DNA of 64,000 nt from Paramecium tetraurelia (Eukaryota; Ciliophora; Oligohymenophorea; Peniculida; Parameciidae), in the NCBI RefSeq assembly GCF_000165425.1, contig NW_001799016.1, positions 62,001 through 126,000 on the forward strand, in the 5' to 3' direction. This document shows positions 30,273-42,200 of this stretch, one piece after another. Position 1 is the stretch's first letter. Each line of letters begins with the position of its first letter. The notes under the pieces were generated by a model. That model ran no database searches. It worked only from the letters and a program-made list of their open reading frames with translations, and was not told the DNA's origin. The position numbers were made by a program, and so were the translations under genes.

Positions 30273-33200
30273 ATGAGTTCAGAAGAAGAGGAAGATAAAC
30301 AATATAATATCGATTAACTCCTTCTTTAGATTACATAAGTATTATTTATTTTATCCTTAAGATTGAGAGCACTCGATAAGTCAATCCGCAATTCAGAAAA
30401 GTCCAAGAGCCAGAATTTAATCTGGTTTTTAATCTCAAACGTCCTCCAGTAGAAGACTTGTCATTGGAAGAGGCTCAACTCTGCTATTTGGAAAACAAGA
30501 GGTAGCAAGGTTAGTTGTCTCAATATAATAAAATTAGTTTTCCAGAGGAAGACTAATGAGGTGAAAGACAAGAAATATGCCTATGCAGCGAACAATCAGA
30601 GCAAGATATAAAATAAATTACTAATGTTCTTTTCCAAAGTATTCCGAGATCAACCAAACATGGTTGAAAAATTTTTGTATGATAAATACAGCCACAAATA
30701 AGAAACAATATTGGAATAGTAAATACACATTGGAATCGTAATTATAATCACTTATTTAGTCATCGCAATAATTTGAGCCAGCTTTTCAATCAAATAAATT
30801 GCCTTAGCTTGGGTACAATTTTGAAGATGCATTCAAAATTTAGTATACAGATTCCAGAATGGGAAAAGCAAATATAAAAAAGTAAAGAAAAGTAAAACTT
30901 ATCATCAATCTTAGCTTAAAAACGATTGCCAGGCTTCAACTTAGAATGACTATTTTAACACAATTATCCAATAAGAATTATATGAAGATCCTATCGAAAT
31001 TGGAGATTGGAAGAAAAGTTGGGCCATCGTTGTGAGGAATGCAGTCAAAATTAGTAAATTCAAAGCCAAATTCAGATAAGATTTAAGAGAATTTTTTAAA
31101 AGAATAGCCTATTTTGCTGCCAAAGAGGCAAGAAGAAGGAATTAAAAATGTTAAAAATATTAAAAAGAATTTATGTTAAGAGCCAAGAAATTATCATAGG
31201 GAGGCTCAATCATATTGGAGAAAGAGAGATAAGGAATTGATTGAAATCAAGAAAAGAAAAGAAAAATTAGAATAAGAGAGAAAGAAAAAGGAGGAAGAAG
31301 AGAGAGAATAATTATTACAATAAAAAAGATTAGAATTTTTAATGAAGTAATCAGATATTTATGCACACTTTATGGCTAAGAAACTAGGAATCACTTTAGA
31401 TAATCAAATTTCATTAAATACAGATGAGATTGATGAAGAATAAGCACTTGAAAATGTCTAGAAAGTAATCAATGATAATAGAAAATAATTGCAATAATTT
31501 GATGGAAAAAAATAAGAAAACGTTTAAATATAAGAATTAAAATTAGATCACAATGATTAAGATAGAGATTTCTCATTGATAGCACCTCCTTCAACTTTTA
31601 AAGGAGACTTAAAAGAGTATTAATTAAAAGGGCTCAGATGGTTGGATAACCTATATGATTAGGGTATTAATGGCATATTGGCAGATGAAATGGGATTGGG
31701 AAAGACTATATAAGCTATAGCATTGTTGTCCCATATAAGTTCCTTTAAATCAATATGGGGTCCCTTTCTAGTGATTGCTCCTTCCTCAACTTTACATAAT
31801 TGGTAATAGGAAATTAAAAAATTTTGTCCTACTTTAAAAGTCTTACCATATTGGGGGTAAGCTTAATAAAGAAAAACAATAAGAAAATATTTTTAATAAA
31901 AAAATTTTGGTTAAAGAGAATCTCTCTTTCACATAGTAGTTACCTCATATAATTTAGTAGTTTCAGATAATAAAATATTTAATCGAGTAAGATGGCAATA
32001 TATGATTTTGGATTGAAGCTTAGGCAATCAAAAATATTAATTCTTAAAGATGGTAGATCCTGTTATCATTTAATGCAAGAAATAGATTATTATTGACAGG
32101 AACACCAATATAAAATACAATGGGAGAATTATGGGCATTATTGCATTTCATAATGCCAAGATTCTTCGATAGTTTTGATTAATTCTAGGAATGGTTTTCA
32201 AAAGACATAGAAGCACATTCCTAAGATTAAAAGACTTTGAATTAGCATCAATTATAAAGATTACATGCAATTTTGAAGCCATTCATGTTAAGAAGGTTAA
32301 AGAAAGATGTGGAGAATGAGATAGGATAGAAGAAGGAAGTCTAGATTGTTTGTGAGATGACCAGTCGATAGGCTGTATTGTACAGGAATGTGAAATCTAA
32401 ATTATCAATAAAAGAGTTCTTTAGGATGTTGGATTCAAAATAGAAGGTGGATAATTTAATGAACTTGGTTATGTAGTTTCGTAAGATATGTAATCATCCT
32501 GAATTATTTGAAAGAAAACCTTACAAAAGTCCTTGCGTATTTTAGGATAGATAGAATGTTGAGGTTTATTAGAAGAACCCAATTGTCTAGGTGACCAAAA
32601 GAAATCCAATTAGCTTCATTATTCCTAAATTGGTGTATGATAATCTAATTAAAAATACGAAATGCTTATTCACAGCACATTACATATACAACTCATTAAA
32701 GAATGGAGAGTCTACATTTTCATATTTATTATTCAAACATCTACCTTTGAGTTTGTTTGAGAAGAATGTGTTTGATTTAATTGACCTCTTATGTCATAAG
32801 TAGGATTCATCGAGTTTAGTGAATTATTCTTTTTCAAAGTAATTACAATTTTACATTCCTCCAGTTCAAAGTTAGATTGTGTCATTTGAATGCAGATCAC
32901 AATCATTTTATTATTAAATTCAACAGAGTTTATATAATAGATAGGCACTTTCATTTATCAAAGAATCCCCTGCCTCTTTCATTCTACCTAATAGTCCTGA
33001 ATCTTTGATAGCCTCTTCCTCTAAATTGTTACAATTGGATAAATTACTTAAAGAACTCAAATAGAAATAATGGCGAGTGTTGATTTTCTGTTAGATGACA
33101 AGAATGTTGGATATACTGGAAGAATATATGTTACATAAAGGGTACACTTACTTTAGAATGGATGGACAATGCTAAATCAATGATAGAAGAGATGTATTAT

Positions 33201-33785
33201 ATAGTATTATATTTAGATGGTTAATGAGTTCTAATAAAATGATAAGATTTTTGCATTTCTTCTATCTACAAGAGCAGGTGGTTTAGGAATTACATTAACA
33301 TAAGCTGATGCTGTTATATTTTATGACAATGATTGGAATCCAACTATGGATGCTTAAGCTACTGATAGAGCTCATAGAATAGGTAGAACCAAAGATGTCT
33401 ATGTTTATCGATTGATCACCAAAGGCACTATAGAGGAGAGAATTGTCAAGAGAGCACAATAAAAATAGAATGTTCAATCAACTGTTTATTCTGGTGGATT
33501 TCAAGGGGATAAGTTCAAACCTTAAGAAGTATCTAATTTGTTTATTAGGTATTTGAACTACTGTTTGGAGAATAAGAAATGGATGAGACTGTGGCTAACA
33601 AGTTTATGGCTAAAGGACAAAAGAAAAAGAAGAAGCCTGTGAAAGTAGAATAGAAGGACACATAGAAGGATGCTTAGAAGGAAGTAGTAAAAGAATAGAA
33701 GGACTAATAGGAGGAGGAAGACATTATAGAAGTTGATCTCAGAGAATTAGAGATGAATGAAAAGGATTGTGAAGATGCTGATTGA
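30273..33785 (+). CDS. INO80: INO80-type SNF2 chromatin-remodelling ATPase
   Basis: About 1113 residues with seven introns (30339-30361, 30510-30537, 30738-30759, 30892-30914, 31150-31180, 33194-33216, 33529-33548). A DBINO region ([19 protein letters not shown], then a long Lys/Glu helix ending [12 protein letters not shown]) marks INO80 rather than SWR1 or SNF2. ATPase motifs: [13 protein letters not shown] (I), [11 protein letters not shown] (Ia), a DEAQ box (II), [10 protein letters not shown] (III), then, after a roughly 250-residue insertion, [25 protein letters not shown] and [14 protein letters not shown] (V, VI). The C-terminus is Lys/Glu-rich. Role: nucleosome spacing and H2A.Z exchange in the nucleus. 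Oddity: one surplus T at about 32014 shifts frame inside the DEAQ box, creating a TGA; length minus introns minus one divides by three. Confidence 0.93.
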
Positions 33786-33842
33786 TTATTTAATAATAAT
33801 AATATATAATTCTAATGGGCAATTTTAAATAAAAGCTAATAC

Positions 33843-35300
33843 TCATTTGAAGAATGGAGCAATTATATTTAGAAATCCCATCATTGCACCTATGAGCATT
33901 ATCATATAATAGAAAATGAATCTAGTTTGCTTATTTAATTTCTTCTTAAGCGCTAAATGGTCTAAGCACTTTAAATCCAGTTCCTCAAATATCGATTCAT
34001 CTGGATTCTCAAGGTACTCTTTTGAATCATTAATCAACCCAATCCTATTGTCATTGACTTTCTTTTTAGCATAAAGACAGGTCATATGTAATTATATTGG
34101 AATCAAATAAATTTAGAAAAATCCAACCACAGCTCCTGATAAACTCAAAATCAACGACACACTTATATTGAGACATTAAAATAGCAGAGTAGTGAAGGCA
34201 ACTATTGATGTGTAAAACACAAACCACTTCTAAGGAGGTTATTCCAATTTATATATTAATGCGAAAAATTGGGATCTGGTGATAAATGCTAACAACGGGA
34301 ATACAGTAGTAAGTTGAAACAATTATAGAACTTAAATTCCATAGGAATATATGTTCTAATCTAAATAGTCTAAGACGGTAGACCCATCACCTGAGGGATT
34401 TATAGCTTTTCCTTGTATTGCAATGGCTCCAAACGTACCTACCAAAGCATAAAGAATCCAAGTCCAACCAAAACTTATTGCAATGTCTCTCAAATTATTT
34501 TCTTATTGTAAATTATTTTTCATAATTGGCACTATGCAAGAATGTACCATGAAAGCAACTGAGAATACTCCACTTAGAGTTACCACATCTAAAGTCAAAA
34601 GGTTGACATTCTCTATTTCTGGCATATTTATACTGCCATAAATTACAATATAGAAAATCAATGCTACGATTGAAATGACGCCGTATTGAACTAACTTGAT
34701 AATTAGAGTAAGATTCTTTTACAACATAATAAGGAATAGCAAACACATATAAAAGATACCACACCATTAATATGATAATTTACTTAACACAAAATCTGTT
34801 TTAGGAGCATAATCCATCTCTAATTCCTTACATAATAATTAAACTAGTGAGTATAACATACTGCATTACAAAATAAAAAAGACTACACCAGCAAAGTATA
34901 AAATTATGATATTCGTAATATTAAAAATTAAATTATACTTCTACCCAAGTATTCTCACAATAGTTTGCGGTAAATCTAATTCTTCAGGTTTATTGTGTAC
35001 CACTTATAATTGACACGTTTTGCAAGATATTAAACAAAATACTAATGCCACAATCAATGAACTGAGTATGCCTGATTGCTAAAACAACACAGGTATCACT
35101 AACAATGAGGATCCCACCATTGTATTACTTACACTTAAAACTGTTTAGAATGAGCTATTTTTTGGAGCATTTGCTACACTAGCTTTTAAGATTGATTTCC
35201 TTAATGATTTCTTTTGAGCAAATGATAGATGGGGATTTTGAATGACTTATTAATCAATTTCTTATTATAACAAAGCATCATTTGCTAATGCATTTGCCAT
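33843..35300 (-). CDS. Amino-acid transporter, AAAP family (SLC38-like)
   Basis: Intronless, 485 residues (start 35300). After a ~60-residue hydrophilic N-terminus comes a first span with SVSNTMVGSSLLVIPVLFQQSG, the signature first helix of the amino-acid/auxin permease family (compare NTMMGTSILSIPWGIKQAG in SLC38A9). About ten further hydrophobic segments follow, including LIVALVFCLISCKTC and SGVFSVAFMVHSCIVPIM. An acidic loop (about 30 residues rich in Glu/Asp) precedes the last span. Role (family): movement of neutral or cationic amino acids across the plasma or a vacuolar membrane, coupled to H+ or Na+; the substrate cannot be told from sequence. It is convergent with the INO80-like gene, 57 bases away. 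Confidence 0.85.
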
Positions 35301-35351
35301 TTATAATTTTATAAAAATAAAAATTTAGTTCGAAACTAAATTCAAAGTGAC

Positions 35352-36037
35352 ATGCAATATCGAAGAATTTTGGAAGCATTTGAGCATCGTTGGATGGAAC
35401 GCTATGAACAGAACAATAAGTTAAGAACAAAAAAATTAATATTAGACCCACCAGACTAAGTATCGGATAAAGAAGTATTATTAAGTCTCATAATTATTAG
35501 AACTTACCATTATCAAAGGTATAATAAACAAATCAAACAAAGGAGTAGGCTAGAAAAATTAGATTAAAATAATAATTGCAGGAAGAATGTCCTATTTGCA
35601 TGATGAACTTGGATGAACTATAAAATGTCTGTGAAATTGATGTCTGCTAACATTAGATATGTCTGACTTGCATAAAGGAATGGGCAGAGAAATATAAGAC
35701 TTAATGTCCTTATTGCAGAGCCACATTCAAGAAAATATACCCTATAGAAAATGGTAAAAGAAGGAAGACGCCAATCAAATTAAATCTGAAGTAACAAAAA
35801 TGGAAACCAGAACAAGATCAATTTTATAATTCCCAAGATTAACAGGAGGAAAATCAAAAGTGTTAACTTTGCGGATGTTCTCACTCCTAGTATTTAATGT
35901 TGGTGTGTGATAAATGCAATGATTAAATGTGCCACACATTTTGTGATCCAGGGTTTTTAGAGTTTTTCATACCTGAAAAGAATTGGTACTGCTTGGATTG
36001 TCGTAAATCTAAATTAATTTATCACAAACCTAAATGA
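35352..36037 (+). CDS. Compact RING + PHD finger protein (PHRF1-like layout)
   Basis: Predicted 219 residues with one intron (35460-35485); the spliced length divides by three. A RING finger comes first (CPICMMNL ... CQHQICLTCIKEW ... CPYCRATF), then a basic linker (KRRKTPIKLNLK), then a PHD finger (CQLCGCSHSQYLMLVCDKCN ... CHTFC ... WYCLDC). This RING-then-PHD order is the core of PHRF1-type E3 ligases, which join ubiquitin transfer to histone reading. Here the protein is little more than the two fingers; the long C-terminal tail of animal PHRF1 is missing. Nuclear location is inferred. Its start is only 51 bases from that of the divergent transporter gene. Confidence 0.8.
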
Positions 36038-36118
36038 TACTTATTATACATTGAGAATTGCTATATATTCTATTGCATAATATAATTCAGTTCGAATTGC
36101 AAATTAATATATATAAGT

Positions 36119-37801
36119 TCATAATATTAAATATTTTTTCAATTATTCTACATTTATGGTTGCATTAGTATTCTTTGAATATTTCTTAATAGAGCTCATT
36201 CTTTTTGGTTAGATATTCCTTTGTGGAAAATACTTTATAACATTAAAATTATTGTTAAACTATTCTAATCTAAACACAAATGAATTGTCTATTTCAAAAA
36301 TAGATGATGCTCTATGTTCTGATTTACTCATTACCTTTGATATTCTTAACTTAGGTAAAATCTATTGTTTTTATTTAACATCCTCGTCCTACCTAATAGT
36401 TGAAGGTTTCTGATTTTATTAATCTAAAAATCGATATTGCTGAGATTTCTTTTTCACAATTACACCCTTTACAATGTCTTACTCACATTCACTTTCTGAT
36501 TCGCAACTCTCATTTAGACATTCTATAATAGGCATTTAGATTAAATCGAAGTCATCCTCATTAAATTGCTCTATTTAATTATATATTTATTCGGCTATCT
36601 CTGAAAAGTCCTGATTATTAAACTTTCCTTTATGTAATCCTTATTAGGATCCAAACAAACTGACCTCAATAGTCATCGAATATTAGATATTATAGTCAAG
36701 CCAGAATGTCTATCTGGCAGTGCATTTTCGATCACTCTGAGTTGCAAAAGAGCAATCCTTTAAACTGAAATGCTTGCAATTTTGAAATTACTTTACAAAA
36801 TGCTTCATTTTTATATTACAATTTGAGTTAGTTGAACATCCGTAAATAAAGTAATTTTACTTTGTGGAATGCCCATGTAAATCAATCATAAATTTAATCC
36901 TTGATTAATATTTCGTCAACGATTATTTAATATAAAAGATTTCTGGTTCCTCTTGCAGAGATGGATTAATCCACCTTCTATTTAAATCAATCCCATTTTT
37001 ATTACATCTACTATTCCCAAGAAATACACCATCAGGATTTACCATAGGATAAATTATGTATCGATATTTCTGGGAATTTATTATCTTTATCAGTTCTTCT
37101 GCTATAAACGATCCACTTGTTTCACAGGGATGCTATCTTGCTAGGATTACTACGTATTTTTTGGCCTTTCCCTTTTTAATTCTGATAATTGGATTGTTTA
37201 ACTGCGTATATCCAATTACTGTGTAATCTCTCAACTAAAGAGCTCGACTCAATGGATAAGGTTCAGCATAAGCGAAGGTGATGAATTCTTTATCAGTGAA
37301 AGTGTATTTAAATTCCAAAGTGTAGAAGGAGGTGGCTTTTTAATATTAAGCTATGTTAACGTCCTCGTTTGCATAAAAAGGATGATTAACATTGGTTTTG
37401 TAATAGTGAATATCGAAACATCTGTTTTTTGAAGTGAATAAATTACACGACGTTAGCAACTGATTGCTTCTTCTATTATTTAATATTTTAAATTTTATAG
37501 TTACAACAGGTTTTAATGCTTAAATCTAAAAATTAAACCATTGTGTGCATCCATTAGTATTTGAGTCACTATTTAATAATATGTTAATGCCATCTTGATC
37601 GAGTGTCACAAAAAATAAATTGGAAGAATCATAATGAGAATATACCTATATATCATCTCCAAACTATTCCAATTTTCCACCTTGCTAATTGATTTAGGGC
37701 TGAATCACTGTGTTTTCTAGACCCAATTTCTTTTAAAAAACTTTGAGGTAGTTTATCAACGAGTAATTGTGAATTGTGATTAATTGTAATTTTTTATTCA
37801 T
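36119..37801 (-). CDS. Cytosolic carboxypeptidase, M14D (tubulin deglutamylase type)
   Basis: Intronless, 560 residues (start 37801). An N-terminal beta-rich domain of ~180 residues typical of CCP/AGBL enzymes (ending FITFAYAEPYPLSRALQL) precedes the M14 domain. Zinc and catalytic features: ILARQHPCETSGSF (the family motif is HPGE; here HPCE), YPMVNPDGVFLGNSRC with NGIDLNRRW, and DLHGHSTKQNYFIYGC carrying the third zinc ligand. The C-terminal ~120 residues are a polar, Ser/Glu/Lys-rich tail. Role (family): removal of glutamates from tubulin side chains or C-termini, important in heavily glutamylated ciliary microtubules. The same-strand gene upstream encodes a different, secreted M14 enzyme. 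Confidence 0.88.
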
Positions 37802-38008
37802 ACATAATTTATTATTCATTATAAACTTTTATAAACATTTTAATGAGTTTGGTTTTAAAAGAAGTTGGCAACAAAAGATAAGTCGCATTTCATATTATAT
37901 CCCAATTACAAATCAAATGCACAAGATCGAGAATTCTAATCAAATATATTCTTTGATCAATATATTAGGATGTTTCTTAATAATTAAATATATTTAAATA
38001 ATTCTTCA

Positions 38009-38959
38009 TCATTAGATCAGTTATAAAATAATGTTAGACCATTTGGCGACTAATTCATTATATTGATCTTCACTTCTTGGATTAAAATAATCAAAACAAA
38101 ATAGTTCTTTGTTGCTGATTTCTGATTTCTCTTTTTCTTTGTGTTGTAGGAATTCAGCAAAATTACTATCTGGTTCCTTCCTTTAATTTTGCTTTTCATA
38201 CTCAAAAATCTCAAGAGTATAAGACCTCTTGACTTTCGCCATTCCATAGGCATAATCCATTGAATTGCCTGAGGCTGTATATCCTATCTATGTAGCAGCA
38301 CCTCCTATTAAACAATCTACACATTCATTTTTTACTCCTCTCAGATTATGATGATGAGAAAAAACGACATCTTCCTTCTTAAAAGCCCAAGGATGAAGGA
38401 TTGCTAATGTACCTGAATGCACAGTTATAAAGGTTTTTGGTTTGAATGAGGAGAGGATATCTCTGACAGTTTATGTTTCAACCTCTGAGAAAGGTTCTGG
38501 GCCAGAAGAATCTTAAACGAAATGATTTTCTTTGAATTTCCACTCAAAACCATAATTTCTATTCAGATCAACACCATTGAGATTTTCCCTAAGACAATAA
38601 TGTCCTCTTTCCACATACCTCCTTGAAGTTGGATTCATATTAATGATGATTTTCAATTTGAAATCCAGAGGAGTATGACATATTTAGTTGAGAAGGTGCA
38701 ATCCAGTTTCAACACTAATTAATTCTCTTGCATGTTCTCCAAAGATAAGAAAGGCTTTATTTTTATTTTCATGATCCAATTTAGGCTTTAATGTTATAGA
38801 ATCGACAATGCCGTATTTCTTTTGGGTGGCCTTCATTTAACAATTCTTTAGGATGTTTTTGACTTCAGCTTCAACTTCATCAGTCGTATGATAGAAGGGG
38901 GGTAGTGAAGTACCAGCAAATGCAAGTTTTATTAATATTAAAATTACAAATATTTTCAT
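38009..38959 (-). CDS. Secreted M14 metallocarboxypeptidase
   Basis: Intronless, 316 residues. The start at 38959 yields a signal peptide (MKIFVILILIKLAFAG). M14 features: GEHARELIS with both zinc ligands His and Glu; NMNPTSRRYVERG; ENLNGVDLNRNYGFEW (substrate-binding Asn-Arg); the third zinc His in ITVHSGTLAI; and the catalytic Glu in SYTLEIFEYE. A pro-region of roughly 50 residues is possible but short. Role (family): trims C-terminal residues from peptides, in food vacuoles, lysosomes or outside the cell. It lies 207 bases upstream of the CCP-type gene on the same strand; the two share fold but belong to different M14 subfamilies. Confidence 0.88.
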
Positions 38960-39272
38960 TTTATTTTTAATAGGAATCCGTTTCCAAAAACTTAAATATT
39001 CAATTATAAATATTTCATTTTCTGTAAAATTTGATCAAATTTTTGTATCTCTAAAAATATAGAGCATTATTAGAATTGTCTAATTTGAGAGTCTTATCAG
39101 GTCATTATATATAGGATTGAAATCTAATAAAATAATTTAAAGTAGTAATTTTGAAATTTAATGAAGTTCATTAAAAAGAAATTCGTTGTTTGAATGTTAA
39201 AATGATTCATTCAGGGATATCTTGAAAGAATATTCAAGTTTTAAGTGTAATTTATATATTTAATTTAAAATA
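38960..39272. other. Intergenic, divergent promoters
   Basis: About 313 AT-rich bases between the secreted carboxypeptidase and the giant Cys-rich gene. Nothing beyond presumed promoters is recognised. Confidence 0.5.
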
Positions 39273-42200
39273 ATGAAAGTAGTGATAATAGTAATTTTGA
39301 TAATTGTTGTTAGTAGTATTGATGTATGTGTGTAATAGACAACATACGATGGATGTATAAATTTAACAGATTAGTAATGCGAATGGAAGGGGTAGTATTG
39401 TCAGAAGTCAAACAATTATTTGATGGGATGTGATCCTAATTTGAGTTAGAGACTTTGTGTGAAGTAATTTGGAAATATGGATGGAACAACATCTGAATGC
39501 ATATTCGATACGTTTTGCCACACTATTTATGATAAGCACATAACGAGATGCAGCAGCAAATTATCAAAATCTGGTTGCTTAGCAATTACTAATCCTGATG
39601 AACTTTGTAAATGGGAGAATGGTCAATGCTAGAACTTGAGTGTTGAGGAGATCAACAATATTAATCAGATATTTTAGGATTTGGAATTGAGTGCTTCAGT
39701 ATGCAGTCGAATTTCAGGATATTTAATTATCCACAGCACTCTCCTTTGGGATTTATTGTCTTATAAGCCTGATCTCTTCACAGAGGCACAGAACTTGGTG
39801 AAAGTGGAGGCTGGGATATCAGTGGACACGACTAAAACATATGATGATGAGAAGTTGGGAGACAATTATGTCGACAACAATGGGGATTACAAATGGTATT
39901 TATTGCCAACTTAATTGAGCATTACGAATCGTATAAGATATTGATAATATTAGTTAAAATAAATGATTATTCAAGATATGGGTGTATAGCATAGGAGATT
40001 TTAAACGAGAGTAGACTCCTTACTCTTTTAAGTCTGAGTGGTATAATAAGAGGAGTCAATCACATTTATTGCAATTACTTAAGCAAACATCCTACAAATC
40101 CAGTAAAGACAGTGTTTACGAGTTATGAATGCTAGCCAATAACAGAGAGTCAATTGCAAGATTAATAATACATCGATCAGAACTAAATAGTATGTTCGAG
40201 TATGAGTGGTTTGGTATGTTAGAGGTATTTGAATATCAAACAGAAATGTCAGATCAATTATTCTAAAGAATACGAATGCTTCAACATAGCAGCTATCTAA
40301 GTGTAATAGTAGTGTAATTCTAAGACAGGTTTGGCAACGCATTTTGATTGTGCATAGGTGAAAGGGACTGCTTGCTATTTGGATTCCTCAACCTCGAAGG
40401 CAGAATGTAGTTAGGCCTGTGTTTAATATAAGTCATAAGTGAACTGCGAAAATGATACTCGCTGTGTTTGGTTGGGGAGCAATCTCTTTGACATCACTGA
40501 TTCATCAGGTTCCATATTCATAGTTTGTGCTCCTACAAATAAATGTGACTAGTTGGGTTTAAATTAAGATTATTGTCAATAAATGGCAACACCTTGTTAT
40601 TGGGATGCCAATGTGGGAAAATGTACAACAATCACAACTATTGAATAAATGAAATGCGAAAGATGCAATACAATTTATTGTTGTACTTCCATTATAATGT
40701 TTGATCAATTCTGCATCTGGCATCAAAATAGTTGTTTGAATGTTAAAGATCAAAAGTTATATTCACATTACTTGTCATTTCCAGAAGCTACACTTATGAA
40801 CTATAATTTATGTACCTCGCAATCAGGAAAGTACTTCTATTACAACATAGCCAAACAAAGATGTGAAAGTTCAACGGTTAATTTATATTCACCATGTGTT
40901 GATTTTGATGACGAAAATTATGATGTGGATGACTTTGAATGCAATAATGGAGTGAATAGCAGAATCAACAAAGAATATTGTCTGAATCTAATTAATTCCA
41001 ATACCAGATGGGATTACTTCAAATCAAAATGTTTGCATGTGACCAATATTCATAAATCTTGTGATCAAATGAAATTGGTCAATTCAAATTTATGTAAAGG
41101 AGCTCAAGTTGCAACTCACAAATAATGTCTCTATGATTCCTAGAGTTCTAGTTGCTACTCCAAGGATGCTTCTGTTTTACATTGTGATACTAAGGGCATC
41201 AATTAAGACTAATGTTTGAGTATAACAAATGAGTACTGTTCATGGGTCGATAACTAGTGTGGATATTTGCAACCTTCCAAAATTAATTACTATAATTGCT
41301 ACGAATTGCAAAAGGTCAGTCCAAGTGTCTGCAGGATGTCTGTTAATTAATCACTTTAATGTAAGTATGACTAAGATTCCCAGAGCTGTTTCGTTGTCTA
41401 TCTTAACCTTTCTGATTGTGATCAATATGCCAATAGGTATGCCTGTAGAATGTCATCATCTCTATGCTATTTCAACAATGTGAGCAATCAGTGCTAAGAT
41501 TCAACTCCTTTCTTAGATCGATTTAATTGTAATACTGAATTCATAAGTCAGTCAACATGCTTAGGAATCACGAAGGCTGGACAATATTGTTTCTGGGGAT
41601 CAGTCAATAGTGATGCAACTGTCAGATGCAGGAATCATGAATAAGGCTTTTACTCCAATTGCAGTTCCTTCGATGGCTCATCAAATGCAAACATATGTGT
41701 TAACCTAACCACCAACATAGCACTCAATCTGTCTGATCAATAATATTGTGAAGTTATTAATTCAGTATGCTCAAGCCAGGTAAGTGATATTAACGATGCT
41801 GATTGTGGTTACACAAGGTAGATGAATGTCTATCGTTGTATGGGATACACTACTCAATATTGTTATTTCAAGAACCAAAAATGTATAATTTTAGATGGAC
41901 CTCAGGAATACAAAGAACTAATCTTAAATTAGCTTTTATGTCAAAATAGTAACATGCACATTTGTACTTCAATTACAACACCTGGTTAGGTATGTTATAA
42001 ATAAAATGCACATAAATGCATTTCAATGTATCTATCCTTTGGAGACAGCTGCTCGAATTTAGGTGCTTATGATATGAGTATATACAACCCCTAATTATGT
42101 ATACGTAGTACAGATGCATGTTATTTTGATAAGTAAACTAACTAGTGTAAGGCTCCTTAAGCCAATGATGTTTTTCATTGTGATTAAATTGGAGCTTCAT

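Noticed and set aside
36087-36118. An alternative C-terminus for the CCP-type enzyme ending at 36087
   Set aside because: That frame is not continuous with the M14 domain. The frame ending at 36119 is, and its length divides exactly by three without introns.
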